DNA of 64,000 nt from Cytobacillus purgationiresistens (GCF_030813235.1 NZ_JAUSUB010000002.1:1-64000); one strand, 5' to 3'; counted from the stretch's first letter, positions 40,352-49,567 are shown. Translations and numbers: made by a program. The notes: generated by a model from the sequence alone, not told the origin.

Positions 40352-40468
40352 CTAACTTTTCTTTCTTTTCTTACCACAGCCGCATCCGGAAGGTTTTTTT
40401 AAAGGCTTACTTTGGGCAAAGGTCTTTTTTTGAGAAGTAGTGTTTTGATTGATGGATTTTTTAATCAT
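40352..40468 (-). CDS. Tiny Lys/Cys-rich protein (38 aa)
   Basis: ATG at 40468 with GGGGAGTG 7 bases upstream encodes IKKSINQNTTSQKKTFAQSK and ends SGCGCGKKRKKS. It is strongly basic with two Cys close to the end. It resembles the many small spore-coat or spore-core proteins of Bacillus, and its neighbours are spore genes, but no family is recognised. It has its own terminator. Confidence 0.55.
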   Translation of the reverse strand: MIKKSINQNTTSQKKTFAQSKPLKKPSGCGCGKKRKKS

Positions 40469-40554
40469 AGCTTTCACTCCCCTATTTATAAAAAAACATC
40501 TTTAACTACAACTTATGCAAAAATGAAAAGCTTGTATAATTGAAATGCCTATTT

Positions 40555-40911
40555 TTATTCAGGGAGCCACATCTGTACAAGGGTTTCTATTATTGATGCA
40601 ATGCCTGCTACAGCAAGCACAAGAATTATATACATACCATAAAATGGGATAACAAAATAAAGCACACACAGAATAACAGAGCACCATACACCTGCACACC
40701 AATAGCAGCTAAGGAGCTTCCCAAAAAAACCAGAAATCCCGCCAATCTTTGGTACAATATATATTTCATTTTCCCCTTCTTCATTTTGCTCTTCTATTTC
40801 CCGCATAAATGGACTTCTCATCCATTCTGTTATTTGATCAAATACAATTAACCTGGTTAATCGAAAAGTCGCGAAGCCCAATAAAATAAATTCAAAAAAT
40901 GATAAATACAT
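40555..40911 (-). CDS. yjcA: DUF1360 sporulation membrane protein YjcA
   Basis: A 118-residue protein with three to four membrane helices. The conserved GFATFRLTRLIVFDQITEW and the Cys motif LSCYWCAGVWCS identify DUF1360. B. subtilis YjcA lies in the same neighbourhood, next to the cot cluster. It is monocistronic and divergent from cotZ. The role in sporulation is undefined. Confidence 0.88.
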   Translation of the reverse strand: MYLSFFEFILLGFATFRLTRLIVFDQITEWMRSPFMREIEEQNEEGENEIYIVPKIGGISGFFGKLLSCYWCAGVWCSVILCVLYFVIPFYGMYIILVLAVAGIASIIETLVQMWLPE

Positions 40912-41052
40912 GCATAATCACCCCTAATATATCTATTTAAAAAAAATGCCCATTTTTTTTAAAAACAAGGCGTTTGTCCGTAACCCATAGGGTGTTTCTA
41001 CAATATGTTATTAATGTAGATCACAAAGAAATAAATAAGGAGGAAAAACAAT

Positions 41053-41598
41053 ATGGGTTGTGGAAAAAAAGACGATTACAAACACGAAAGTTGTGTATGT
41101 GAAGTAGTCCATGCTATAAAAGATATCCAAGACCAAATAAAAGATGAATTTGATTGCGAATGCGGTTCAAGCTGTTTCCTAGAACCAATCGGAGCTATTT
41201 CACCTCATCGCGAAAAACAGAAAAGGAAAAGACGTCCTAATACTCGGGTATTTGTTCTAAAAACTGCAGATGGATCACCATTTCATGCATTTTTAACAAA
41301 CGTAGATAATTGTGCATGTGTATCCATTTTCTTCAGAGTCGAAGAAGTATTTGATAATTGCTGCGCTACACTCAGAGTACTAGAGCCTATCAGTGAATGT
41401 GAAGGACACGGCAAACACGGATGGGAAACAACTAATATCGTTGATGGATGCTGCATCGATTTGTCAAAGGTTTGTAAAGTTGACGGATTCCGCAGTACAG
41501 ACAACTGTATCACAGTTGACTTAAATTGCTTCTGTGCAGTGCAATGTATTGAAGATATTCATTTAAATGATGTTGACTCATATAGTTACGATGATTAA
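41053..41598 (+). CDS. cotZ: Outer spore coat/crust protein CotZ/CotY family
   Basis: A 181-residue Cys-rich protein (about 19 Cys) of the CotY/CotZ family. MGCGKKDDYKHESCVCEVVH starts it; RRPNTRVFVLKTADGSPFHA, LTNVDNCACVSIFF and DGCCIDLSKVCKVDGF follow. In B. subtilis CotZ and CotY form ordered, disulfide-linked crust layers. Only one member is present here and no cotX, cotV or cotW. AAGGAGGAA lies 8 bases before the ATG. The gene is on the opposite strand to its neighbours and has a strong terminator. Confidence 0.93.
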   Translation: MGCGKKDDYKHESCVCEVVHAIKDIQDQIKDEFDCECGSSCFLEPIGAISPHREKQKRKRRPNTRVFVLKTADGSPFHAFLTNVDNCACVSIFFRVEEVFDNCCATLRVLEPISECEGHGKHGWETTNIVDGCCIDLSKVCKVDGFRSTDNCITVDLNCFCAVQCIEDIHLNDVDSYSYDD

Positions 41599-41610
41599 TT
41601 TCGCTATAAT

Positions 41611-41643
41611 AAAGGCCAGTCGGATAACGACTGGCTTTTTTAT
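41611..41643 (+). terminator. Terminator after cotZ
   Basis: AAAGGCCAGTCG pairs with CGACTGGCTTT around GATAA, then a T run. Confidence 0.9.
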
Positions 41644-41737
41644 ACTTTAAGCATTTAGAAGGATGATTAACGTAACTGTAAATATGACTTAAAGTATAAT
41701 TGCTTTGCATTTCAACGATCTTTAATTAACGGTTTTT

Positions 41738-42523
41738 TCATCTGAAACCAATCATTCTAATCGATTTCACATTCTGAATATTGAGCTTTTGTACATCCCC
41801 ATCTAATGTTCTCACTTCAATCTCAGTGTCTGATGAAGTAACTAAGAAACCTCTAACTTGAATTTCTTCTGTTTCAAATAAGCATGGTACAGGAGGTAAT
41901 TGTTTAGGAAAGTGGCTTAAGTAATTGACTCTTTCAGGTATATTCATCTCTTTAAAGCTTTTTAACCTTTGAAAGCTCAATTTTTCTGTAGAGGATTGGC
42001 TGCTCGATTCAGGGGCATTTATATATTCAGAAATGACTTCCTGCACTTCTTCTTTCGAGCCAAATGCTTCTAGATTATCTTGATTGTATGATGCTATTTC
42101 TTTGCTTTTTCCTTCTGCTACTTCAGGATTTGACCCAAATGCCTTGTGATCACCTTGATTGGAGGATTTATTTACTATGCTTTCTTCTGCTATTTCAGCA
42201 TTTGATTCAAATGTCTCGTGATCACCTTGATTGGAGGATTTATTTACTATGCTTTCTTCTGCTATTTCAGCATTTGATCCAAATGTCTCGTGATCACCTT
42301 GATTGAAGGGCTTTTTTACTATACTTTCTTCTTCTGCCACTGCTGATTTTAAACCAATTGCTTCTAAATCATCTTGATTGAAAAATGCTGCTTTTTCTTT
42401 GCTTTCATTTTCTGCTACCTCCGACTGTTTACTTGAAAATGAATTTTGCATAGATGTTTGCGGGAGCGACAACTCAGGTTGATGGATATATAGAAGCGGC
42501 TTCATTTTATTTTTAACACTCAT
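41738..42523 (-). CDS. cotO: Spore coat protein CotO with expanded repeats
   Basis: A 261-residue protein. The N-terminus MKPLLYIHQPELSLP and the C-terminal 80 residues (FKEMNIPERVNYLSHFPKQL; PPVPCLFETEEIQVRGFLV) match CotO (YjbX), a coat morphogenetic protein that guides assembly of the outer layers. Between them, residues 45-165 consist of about five repeats of 24-25 residues with the core NQGDHETFGSNAEIAEESIV. It is followed by fabI, as in B. subtilis. It should be made in the mother cell. Confidence 0.87.
   Translation of the reverse strand: MSVKNKMKPLLYIHQPELSLPQTSMQNSFSSKQSEVAENESKEKAAFFNQDDLEAIGLKSAVAEEESIVKKPFNQGDHETFGSNAEIAEESIVNKSSNQGDHETFESNAEIAEESIVNKSSNQGDHKAFGSNPEVAEGKSKEIASYNQDNLEAFGSKEEVQEVISEYINAPESSSQSSTEKLSFQRLKSFKEMNIPERVNYLSHFPKQLPPVPCLFETEEIQVRGFLVTSSDTEIEVRTLDGDVQKLNIQNVKSIRMIGFR
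42110..42310 (-). repeat. 72-bp tandem repeats inside cotO
   Basis: At least two nearly identical 72-bp units (cores at about 42150-42221 and 42222-42293), flanked by more diverged ones. They encode 24-residue acidic repeats, so copy number can change without shifting the frame. Confidence 0.75.
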
Positions 42524-42603
42524 CTTATGTTCACACCTTCCTATACTTATTGTTACATCGTATTATATGTAAGGAAAATCTGGGCGTTCATTTCTAATAA
42601 AAA

Positions 42604-42633
42604 AAAGCCGACCTCCATTATTCGGAAGTCGGT
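42604..42633 (-). terminator. Terminator after fabI
   Basis: CCGACxTCC pairs with GGAxGTCGG around ATTATTC, with a T run on the minus strand. Confidence 0.8.
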
Positions 42634-42639
42634 CATTTT

Positions 42640-43410
42640 TTATAGGATATGATAACCGGAATCTACATGAATATTTTCACCTGTAATGCCTCGTGATAAG
42701 TGACTGAATAAAAATACTGCGGTGTCCCCAACCTCTTCAGGTGTTGTCGTTCTTTGCAATGGTGCTCGTTCCTCGATCTCTTTTAAAATAGAATTAAATT
42801 CTCCGATTCCTTTTGCAGATAAGGTACGAATGGGCCCTGCAGATATAGAGTTCACTCTTATCCCTTCTTTTCCAAGGTCAGCAGCAAGATATTTAACACT
42901 AGCATCTAAAGATGCCTTAGCTACACCCATCACATTATAATTCTTAATCGCACGCTCACCGCCCAAATATGTAAGGGTGACAATGCTACCTCCATCAGTC
43001 ATTAATTCCTTAGCCTCTTTCGCAACTGCCGTTAATGAATATGAGCTAATATTATGAGCAAGCAAGAAGCCATCACGAGTGGTATTCATGTAATCTCCCT
43101 GAAGCTCTTCCTTATTCGCAAAGGCAATACAGTGAGCAACTCCATGAATGGTTCCTGAAGCTTCTTTAATTTGGGCAAAACAGCTAGCTATATCTTCATC
43201 ATTCGTTACATCGCACGGAAGGACTAGTGCGTCTGCATCTTCAAGCGTCTCAACTAAATCACGAACATTCTTTTCTAATCGTTCGCCAGCATAAGTAAAA
43301 ATCAATCGAGCACCTGACTCATGCAATGAACGGGCTATCCCCCATGCTATGCTACGTTTATTCGCAACCCCCATCACAACAAAGGTCTTGTCTTTAAGTG
43401 AAATCGTCAT
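42640..43410 (-). CDS. fabI: Enoyl-ACP reductase FabI
   Basis: A 256-residue short-chain dehydrogenase-type enoyl-ACP reductase. It has the N-terminal nucleotide site VVMGVANKRSIAWGIA, the catalytic Tyr-x6-Lys in YNVMGVAK and the SISAGPIRTLSAKGI loop. It makes the last reduction of each fatty acid elongation cycle in the cytoplasm, and it is the triclosan and isoniazid-type target. GGGGGAT lies 6-7 bases before the ATG. A FapR operator lies 34-52 bases upstream of the start. Confidence 0.97.
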   Translation of the reverse strand: MTISLKDKTFVVMGVANKRSIAWGIARSLHESGARLIFTYAGERLEKNVRDLVETLEDADALVLPCDVTNDEDIASCFAQIKEASGTIHGVAHCIAFANKEELQGDYMNTTRDGFLLAHNISSYSLTAVAKEAKELMTDGGSIVTLTYLGGERAIKNYNVMGVAKASLDASVKYLAADLGKEGIRVNSISAGPIRTLSAKGIGEFNSILKEIEERAPLQRTTTPEEVGDTAVFLFSHLSRGITGENIHVDSGYHIL

Positions 43411-43443
43411 TACTATATCCCCCTATCAAAATTATCACAAGTT

Positions 43444-43462
43444 ATTAGTACCTAGTGCTAAT
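43444..43462 (-). promoter_or_regulatory. FapR operator upstream of fabI
   Basis: ATTAGTACCTAGTGCTAAT is a near-perfect palindrome that matches the FapR consensus for fatty-acid and phospholipid genes in Bacillus. It sits 34-52 bases before the fabI ATG. FapR is released by malonyl-CoA, so fabI would respond to that metabolite. FapR itself is not in this window. Confidence 0.88.
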
Positions 43463-43983
43463 TTTACAACACTTGCTTGCAAAAAGGAAGCTGTATTTAA
43501 AGAAAAAACTTGATATCCTCCAAACAAGCAAGCATTGCCAATCCAAAATGGAGTTTAATCGAATAACTCCAGCTCCTATTTCAATTCCTCAACTTACCTT
43601 CTAGGGCCAGTCACAATTAAACGCTTATTCATTAATTCTGTGTCCCCACCTCAGTAAAATCAAGCCTTCGATTTTTTGAAGAAAATGCACTAAAATCAAT
43701 TTCAATACTGAATCTGCCATTTGATTTTCATCCTTAACTTGTTCCTTATGATATAGTGTTGTTTGATATAAGCTAAAAATTCTACCACGACAACAGGAAT
43801 AAAATTTATCTTTAATCGATGTAATAATAATGGAGTTAAAAATGCTAATCAGTCTCGGGTTTAAAAATAAACTTGCAGAAAGTTATTTTCTTTTTCCTAA
43901 TAAAATGATGTTTAAATCCTAATTATAGGAAATATAAATGAAGCAGCAAAAATATGACAGTTTGCACAAGGAGTGTGAATCCA
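43463..43983. other. Intergenic stretch between fabI and prpE
   Basis: AT-rich, with no supported gene. In B. subtilis a thiamine operon and yjbQ lie at this place; they are absent here. Confidence 0.5.
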
Positions 43984-44718
43984 GTGAAATTAGATATTAT
44001 AGGGGATCTGCATGGGTGTTTTTTAGAATTAAAAGAGCTAACAACCCAGCTTGGCTATGAATGGATAAAAGATTATCCACAGCATCCGCAAGGGAGAAAG
44101 CTAGCTTTTATTGGAGATTTAACGGATAGAGGACCAAAATCAATACAGACTGCTGAGCTTGTTTATACACTTGTAAAGAAAAACCTTGCTTATTACGTAC
44201 CCGGGAATCATTGTAATAAATTATATCGCTTTTTTCTTGGGAATAACGTTCAGATCACTCATGGATTAGAAACAACTGTGGCTGAATTCAACTCCCTCGG
44301 TCCGGAACAGAAAACCTCCATTCAGCAGCATTTTATCGAACTATATGAGACATCCCCACTTTATCAGATTCTTGATGACGGAAAGCTTATACTTACTCAT
44401 GCAGGCATTCAAAAAGAAGACATAGGAAAGTATAATAAAAAGGTAAAAACATTTGTATTGTATGGGGATATAACTGGAGAAAGCTATGACGATGGGACGC
44501 CTATTAGAAAAGACTGGGCAAGCAGCTATAATGGGGATTCCATTATCGTGTATGGACATACACCAGTTCATCAAGTACGTGTAATCAATCGCACGTATAA
44601 TATCGATACCGGCGCAGTTTTCGGCAACCAGCTAACCGCTCTTAAATACCCCGAACTGGAAACAGTATCAGTAAAATCCAGCATGCCCTACACAAAAGAA
44701 AAATTCCGCCGATACTGA
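43984..44718 (+). CDS. prpE: Bis(5'-nucleosyl)-tetraphosphatase PrpE
   Basis: A 244-residue metallophosphoesterase: [16 protein letters not shown] (DxH), [12 protein letters not shown] (GDxxDRG), VPGNHCNKL (GNH), [15 protein letters not shown] and VYGHTPVHQ. These supply the metal ligands. PrpE splits Ap4A asymmetrically and affects germination in B. subtilis. The start is GTG 43984, with AAGGAGTG 7 bases upstream, giving the usual family length of 244; the frame opens 10 codons earlier without a ribosome site. It is alone on the plus strand here. Confidence 0.94.
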   Translation: MKLDIIGDLHGCFLELKELTTQLGYEWIKDYPQHPQGRKLAFIGDLTDRGPKSIQTAELVYTLVKKNLAYYVPGNHCNKLYRFFLGNNVQITHGLETTVAEFNSLGPEQKTSIQQHFIELYETSPLYQILDDGKLILTHAGIQKEDIGKYNKKVKTFVLYGDITGESYDDGTPIRKDWASSYNGDSIIVYGHTPVHQVRVINRTYNIDTGAVFGNQLTALKYPELETVSVKSSMPYTKEKFRRY

Positions 44719-44721
44719 AAT

Positions 44722-44820
44722 GTGGAGGCGACTGATCTGCCCCGACAAGCTTAAGGGGAATTGGGCTAGAGGCTGTTCTTGCCTCTGGACCAGTTCGGCT
44801 TAAGGCCTTGAGCTTCCCCC
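44722..44820 (+). repeat. Dispersed GC-rich hairpin repeat, copy 2
   Basis: Begins GTGGAGGCGACTGATCTG, then CCCCGACAAGCTTAAG. An inner hairpin pairs AGAGGC with GCCTCT, and the end is GGCTTAAGGCCTTGAG. The start matches 46820-46935 on the other strand over about 60 bases with few differences. Confidence 0.75.
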
Positions 44821-45711
44821 TTATCTCTGAAGCAACAAATTCATATCTTCGGGTAAAGGCTGCTCTAGTTCAATCGTCTGGTGCAGCACCGGGTGGTAAA
44901 ACGAAAGCTTGATACAATGAAGCGCTTGCCTTTTAATCCTGTTAACCTGACCTCCATATAAATCATCGCCCATTAAAGGGTGTCCCATGTGGGCGAGGTG
45001 AACGCGGATTTGATGGGTTCTTCCCGTTTCAAGTTTAAGCCTTACAACAGAGAAAGCGTTCGTGCGTTCTATTACTTGATAATGTGTACAAGCATATTTC
45101 CCAGCTTCATTTACTTCTCTCTCTATAATACTAGTGGGCTTCCGCGCAATAGGCTGCTCTACTATACCTTCATTTCTACTGATTGTCCCTTCAGCAAAAG
45201 CTTCATAAATACGGTGAACACCATTCTGCTGCTGCAATTTACTTAGTAAATGATGGATGTGGCGATGCTTTGCAATTAACACAAGGCCGGAAGTATATCT
45301 ATCCAGCCTTGTAACGATATGAACAGTGGCGGATAGATTAATCTTTTCATAATAATGTATCATTGCATTTGCTAAGCTTCCAGTCGGATGCTCTCTCGAT
45401 GGGATCGTATTCATAGCAGCAGGCTTATTGACCACTAGTACATAATCATCTTCATATATGATATGTAATGGAATATCCTCTCCCATAATCGCGTTACTGG
45501 GTTTTTCTTCTGGAAAACCAATCTCAAGCACGTCCCCATGTTTCAATGCATACCTGACATTCTCTTTCACTTGGTTAACCTTGATAAATCCACCAGAGAA
45601 TTTTATATCTGTTAAGGCAGTCTTTGAAATATCATTTTCTTTAAGGAATTGTTTGATCGTCATTCCCTTCATATTTTCTGAAATCACCCATACTAGTTTA
45701 AACAATTCCAT
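44821..45711 (-). CDS. yjbO: RluA-family pseudouridine synthase YjbO
   Basis: A 296-residue enzyme. An S4-like N-terminal domain (FLKENDISKTALTDIKFSGG) is followed by the catalytic domain with the RluA motif HIVTRLDRYTSGLVL, in which Asp is the nucleophile. LETGRTHQIRVHLAHMGHPL and GDDLYGG follow. It modifies uridine in rRNA or tRNA; the target site is unknown. AGGAGC lies 9 bases before the ATG. It lies just downstream of nadF, separated by a terminator, as in B. subtilis. Confidence 0.93.
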   Translation of the reverse strand: MELFKLVWVISENMKGMTIKQFLKENDISKTALTDIKFSGGFIKVNQVKENVRYALKHGDVLEIGFPEEKPSNAIMGEDIPLHIIYEDDYVLVVNKPAAMNTIPSREHPTGSLANAMIHYYEKINLSATVHIVTRLDRYTSGLVLIAKHRHIHHLLSKLQQQNGVHRIYEAFAEGTISRNEGIVEQPIARKPTSIIEREVNEAGKYACTHYQVIERTNAFSVVRLKLETGRTHQIRVHLAHMGHPLMGDDLYGGQVNRIKRQALHCIKLSFYHPVLHQTIELEQPLPEDMNLLLQR

Positions 45712-45764
45712 GTTATTCTTGCTCCTGTCTCATCTGTTCCCGGCATTCTTGATTTTTTCTGTAT

Positions 45765-45800
45765 AGATAAAACCACCAGCGCGAACTGATGGTTTTATCT
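45765..45800 (-). terminator. Terminator between nadF and yjbO
   Basis: AGATAAAACCA pairs with TGGTTTTATCT around a 14-base partly paired loop. Confidence 0.7.
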
Positions 45801-45801
45801 G

Positions 45802-46596
45802 TTAATCAGCGACAAACGAATCATGTACTCTTTTCCAAAATGGGAAAGGTCTAAACCGTGCGAATCGAATTTTTTCGTCTGCCACTCTGAATTGAATCGA
45901 TTTAACATCCTTATGCAATAGGGATAAATGATCAATCGTAATTTTAAAATCCGGTTCGTTTACTGGCTTAAGCAAGCATGCATGATGCCCTGGCAGAACG
46001 AGTGGTGAACCCACTGTTCTAAAAACTTTATTATTGATAGACGCCATTTCAGCAAGCTGGATAGCTGGCAGGGAAGGATGAAGGATAGCCCCTCCTAAAG
46101 CTTTATTATATGCTGTACTTCCAGAAGGAGTGGATAAGCATAGTCCATCTCCTCTAAATCTTTCAAAATGCTGGCCGCGAATTTCTACATCCATTACAAA
46201 TGTGCCATTCACAGCCTTGACTGTCGATTCATTTAAAGCTAAGTAGCGGGTTTCTCTCCCCCCATTTTGATATCTCACTATGACCTCGAGCAGCGGGTAC
46301 TCAACAACCTGAAACGGCGTTTTAGCTATTGCGATCACCAGTTTCTCGATTTCCTCAGGCACCCAGTCAGCATAGAATCCTAAATGACCTGTATGAACAC
46401 CGACAAACGCTGTTTTGTCCAGACGACTACTATAGCGATGAAATGCATATAACAAAGTGCCATCCCCGCCGACTGAAATCACGATATCCGGCTGTTCCTC
46501 ATCATAAATGAGGTTGAAATCTAGCAGATAAGACTTCATTTTATGCATGAGCGTATTCGATTTTGAATCTCCTTTTGAAGTGATAGCAAATCTCAT
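45802..46596 (-). CDS. nadF: NAD kinase
   Basis: A 264-residue NAD kinase. GGDGTLL (residues about 43-49), [12 protein letters not shown] with the conserved NE, and [20 protein letters not shown] are all present. It makes NADP from NAD with ATP. It corresponds to B. subtilis NadF (PpnKA), between yjbM and yjbO. GAGGAGC lies 8-9 bases before the ATG. Expression may be coupled to the alarmone synthase upstream, but a repeat of about 270 bases now lies between. Confidence 0.95.
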   Translation of the reverse strand: MRFAITSKGDSKSNTLMHKMKSYLLDFNLIYDEEQPDIVISVGGDGTLLYAFHRYSSRLDKTAFVGVHTGHLGFYADWVPEEIEKLVIAIAKTPFQVVEYPLLEVIVRYQNGGRETRYLALNESTVKAVNGTFVMDVEIRGQHFERFRGDGLCLSTPSGSTAYNKALGGAILHPSLPAIQLAEMASINNKVFRTVGSPLVLPGHHACLLKPVNEPDFKITIDHLSLLHKDVKSIQFRVADEKIRFARFRPFPFWKRVHDSFVAD

Positions 46597-46659
46597 CGTT
46601 TCGTAGCTCCTCTTTTAAAAAATAAAAAAATGAATAATAGCAATTAATAGAAAATAGTT

Positions 46660-46935
46660 TGTCTTGTTCCACCGCCCGGCCCTTCGAAGCCTTAAGCCGC
46701 ATAAGAATTGAAGGCCAAGTATACCATCATTCCTAATGCGTCTTAAGCTTTAGGCCCACAGGATGTGGTGATTTTAGCTCACGCGGGGCTTGAGCAAGGC
46801 GGCTTTCGCATTTTCAATGTCCAGTTGCGGCTCCTAGCCCCTCGAGGTCTTAAGTGAACTTGGTCCAGAGGCAAAACCACCTCCTGCCCGATTCCTCTTA
46901 AGCTTGTCGGGGCTGTTCAGTCGCCTCTACATTTC
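46660..46935 (-). repeat. Dispersed GC-rich hairpin repeat, copy 3 (long, composite)
   Basis: Read on the minus strand it starts TAGAGGCGACTGAACAG, CCCCGACAAGCTTAAG, with an inner hairpin, then CTTAAGACCTCGAGGGGC. It continues with a second module that has GACGCATTAGGAATGA paired with TTCTTATGCGGC, the same hairpin type as copy 1. It fills most of the gap between yjbM and nadF and is strikingly rich in GC. Confidence 0.75.
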
Positions 46936-46938
46936 TTA

Positions 46939-47577
46939 TTATGATTTATTCTTCTGCTGCATTTCCTTGTTTCTTGAAAAGAACGCTTGCGCTTCTTGTA
47001 TTTCACCGCGAATCAGAGACATCTCTTCATCCAGTCGGAAGGCAGCTTCTGCCGCTCTTTGCAAGCGCATTTGTATGTCATCGGGAAACATTCCTTTATA
47101 TTTATAATTTAATGAATGCTCGACTGTCGCCCAAAAGTTCATTGCCAATGTTCTAATTTGGATCTCTGCAAGAATTTTTTTCTCTCCGTGAATCGTTTGT
47201 ACTGGATAAGCAATCACCACATGATATGATCGATAGCCACTTGCCTTTTTATGAGAAATATAATCTCTTTCCTCTACTATTTCAAAATCATTTCGCATGC
47301 GCAGCAGCTCAACGACCTTCATAATATCATCCACAAACTGACACATCATTCTTATACCAGCAATGTCCTGCATCTCAGCCTCTAGTCGATCGAGCGGGAC
47401 ACCTTTTTGATTCGCCTTATCTAAGATACTTGCGATTGGCTTGACACGCCCAGTTACAAATTCAATTGGAGAGTGGTCAGGGTCAGATTCAAATTGACTT
47501 CTCATCCCTTTCAGTTTCACTTTTAATTCTTCAACTGCTTGCTTGTAAGGGCCTAAAAATTGATCCCAATGTTTCAT
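46939..47577 (-). CDS. yjbM: Small alarmone synthetase YjbM (RelQ)
   Basis: A 212-residue (p)ppGpp synthetase with only the synthetase domain. FVTGRVKPIASILDKANQKG, AGIRMMCQFVDDI (metal Asp), GYRSYHVVIAYP and EIQIRTLAMNFWATVEHSLN are the RelA-SpoT synthetase motifs. No hydrolase domain. In B. subtilis this enzyme (SAS1, also RelQ or SasB) makes ppGpp and pGpp in response to stress. It leads the yjbM-nadF-yjbO row. Confidence 0.95.
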   Translation of the reverse strand: MKHWDQFLGPYKQAVEELKVKLKGMRSQFESDPDHSPIEFVTGRVKPIASILDKANQKGVPLDRLEAEMQDIAGIRMMCQFVDDIMKVVELLRMRNDFEIVEERDYISHKKASGYRSYHVVIAYPVQTIHGEKKILAEIQIRTLAMNFWATVEHSLNYKYKGMFPDDIQMRLQRAAEAAFRLDEEMSLIRGEIQEAQAFFSRNKEMQQKNKS

Positions 47578-47785
47578 ACACGCACCACCTTATAAGAAAA
47601 GCCCAAGTGCCTTCTCCATCAAAGGTTCTGTTCAGGCCTTTATTCAGGGAAGCCACTGTAGCTAGACAATCCAATAAAAACAGAGCCTTACATAAAGATT
47701 GGAGCGTCCCATAGGGGATTGGAAAGTAATCCCTCTACCTCTTATTAGCCTCTACTCTTACTCTAAGTAAGGCACATGTCCTTCT
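47578..47785. other. Intergenic stretch between yjbL and yjbM
   Basis: About 200 bases rich in CCTCT-type runs. I see no gene. Weak inverted segments are present but no convincing terminator or leader structure. Confidence 0.4.
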
Positions 47786-48157
47786 TTAAAAAATACTCTC
47801 GACCCTGTTTACCATTTCATCGCCATAGTTGCTATTTCCTTTAATGTTTTCTATAAGATAACTTAATTCTTCATGAAATTGCGGCAATGGCAGCAATTTA
47901 TCTTGCTGTGATAAATATATTTCTCCCTCGTTTTGCAGGGCTACGTTCAGCTCTCTCCATATAAAATCTGACAGCATGATATATGTATAATCATTGTCTT
48001 TTTCTGTTATGTATATAAACGATAAATTGTCTGAGTCAACAAGCATTTGCTCTTTTGGAACCAGTTCAGATAATGGTACATCGTCACCGATTATTAAAAA
48101 TAATTGCTTTTTTGTTTCATTCCACTTTGCATTCGTCACTTTAATTTTCGAATTCAT
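47786..48157 (-). CDS. yjbL: Conserved hypothetical protein YjbL
   Basis: A 123-residue soluble protein without recognised domain. KIKVTNAKWNETKKQLFLII opens it, and it ends with HEELSYLIENIKGNSNYGDE. Length and place, divergent from yjbK and next to yjbM, match B. subtilis YjbL (about 120 residues). ATG 48157 is chosen because GGAGG lies 8 bases upstream; the frame extends eight codons further without a ribosome site. Confidence 0.7.
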   Translation of the reverse strand: MNSKIKVTNAKWNETKKQLFLIIGDDVPLSELVPKEQMLVDSDNLSFIYITEKDNDYTYIMLSDFIWRELNVALQNEGEIYLSQQDKLLPLPQFHEELSYLIENIKGNSNYGDEMVNRVESIF

Positions 48158-48280
48158 TTTATCAACCTCCATACTCCCCATTATTTTACCATAGGATTAG
48201 TAAAAATCTCAAAGATGATTGCAGCAAGAGAAAAAGAACGAGATAATATACAGACAAGGCAGCAGAAAGGAAAGATTATT

Positions 48281-48868
48281 TTGGCACAAAACCTTGAAAT
48301 AGAATTTAAAAATATTTTACATAAGGAAGATTTCATAAACCTAATGAATTACTTTTCTTTTTCAGAAGAAGATTTCTTTTCACAAGAGAATTTTTATTTC
48401 GACACCCCTACATTCTCTCTAAAAAATCTTGGCTGTGCACTGCGAGTAAGAGAAAAAGAAGGAAGTTATGAGCTCACCTTAAAACAGCCACACGCAGAGG
48501 GACTGCTTGAAACGAATGAGCCTATAAGCAAAAAAGAGGTTAATGACCTATTTCAAGGTCACCCTTTGAAAAACGAAATGATCACACGAATAATAGAAGA
48601 ACAGGGAATTAACACTGCCGACATTCAATACTTTGGCTCTTTAAAAACAAGACGCGCAGAAATCCCGTATAAAGAGGGTCTAATTGTGTTAGATCATAGC
48701 ATGTATTTAAATACCGAAGATTTCGAATTAGAGTATGAAGTTAACAATAGGAAAAAAGGCTCAAATTCTTTTCAGGCACTATTAAATTTACTTGAAATAC
48801 CGATAAGAAAAACAGATAACAAAATTCTGCGGTTTTATAAGGAAAAATATAAACAGATGAATAACTAA
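48281..48868 (+). CDS. yjbK: CYTH-domain protein YjbK
   Basis: A 195-residue CYTH (CyaB/thiamine triphosphatase) protein. LEIEFKNIL carries the ExExK-type N-terminal strand. ALRVREKEGSYELTLKQP and KTRRAEIPYKEGLIVLDHS provide the basic residues of the tunnel, and EDFELEYEV the acidic ones. Such enzymes hydrolyse triphosphates. TTG 48281 is chosen because AGAAAGGAAAG lies 6 bases upstream and the protein then has the family length. The open frame reaches back to 48104 but overlaps yjbL. Confidence 0.9.
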   Translation: MAQNLEIEFKNILHKEDFINLMNYFSFSEEDFFSQENFYFDTPTFSLKNLGCALRVREKEGSYELTLKQPHAEGLLETNEPISKKEVNDLFQGHPLKNEMITRIIEEQGINTADIQYFGSLKTRRAEIPYKEGLIVLDHSMYLNTEDFELEYEVNNRKKGSNSFQALLNLLEIPIRKTDNKILRFYKEKYKQMNN

Positions 48869-48890
48869 CTCTTTATAAGGGGTTTTTTCT

Positions 48891-49523
48891 ATGAATGTCG
48901 ATCAATTGAAGATGATGCTTGAAATTCAAGCATTGCAAAACTTTAACCAGCCTAATGCAAATCAAAGTTCAAGTTTTGGGGATATCTTAAATCAATATTT
49001 ATCCACTCAAAGCACTGAGGACTTGTCTCAACCTACTGGTGGACTAGGAACGATCGGATCATTATATGCAAATACCGAGATCTCTCCATTCAGTCAGACG
49101 ATTATGCCTATTCAACTTACGAAACAGCCAACTTCAGGAGGATCAACTGATTTTAATGACATGATTGGCAGAGCTTCCGCCCTATTCAACGTACCAGTCA
49201 GTATGATTCAAGCAGTCATAAAGCAGGAGTCCAACTACAATCCTAATGCCGTTAGCCCCGCTGGAGCATCAGGACTTATGCAGTTGATGCCAGCTACCGC
49301 TAAGGGCCTCGGTGTAGCCAATGTGTTTGATCCTGAGCAAAACATCATTGGCGGGACAAAATATTTACGGCAAATGCTCTACAAGTATAATGAAAACATT
49401 GATTTAGCTCTTGCCGCATATAATGCGGGACCAGGGAATGTTGATAGGTATGGTGGCATTCCACCTTTTACAGAAACTAGAAATTATGTTCAGAAGGTTA
49501 AATCTAATATTATGAATGTGTAA
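48891..49523 (+). CDS. yjbJ: Lytic transglycosylase-like protein YjbJ
   Basis: A 210-residue protein with a Slt70-type lysozyme fold in the last 110 residues. The catalytic Glu is in [13 protein letters not shown], followed by [30 protein letters not shown] and [20 protein letters not shown]. Residues 1-95 are a Gln/Ser-rich linker with no clear signal peptide. It cuts glycan strands of peptidoglycan. It starts 22 bases after yjbK and shares its transcript; a terminator follows. Confidence 0.92.
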   Translation: MNVDQLKMMLEIQALQNFNQPNANQSSSFGDILNQYLSTQSTEDLSQPTGGLGTIGSLYANTEISPFSQTIMPIQLTKQPTSGGSTDFNDMIGRASALFNVPVSMIQAVIKQESNYNPNAVSPAGASGLMQLMPATAKGLGVANVFDPEQNIIGGTKYLRQMLYKYNENIDLALAAYNAGPGNVDRYGGIPPFTETRNYVQKVKSNIMNV

Positions 49524-49532
49524 TCGTTCAAG

Positions 49533-49567
49533 AATCCAACAGTCTTTCTGATTGTTGGATTTTTTTG
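49533..49567 (+). terminator. Terminator after yjbJ
   Basis: AATCCAACA pairs with TTGTTGGATT, then a T run. Confidence 0.85.

Noticed and set aside
42064..42306. Plus-strand frame with repeats opposite cotO
   Set aside because: It is the antisense of the cotO repeats; the repeat period (72 bp) is a multiple of three, so any frame stays open.
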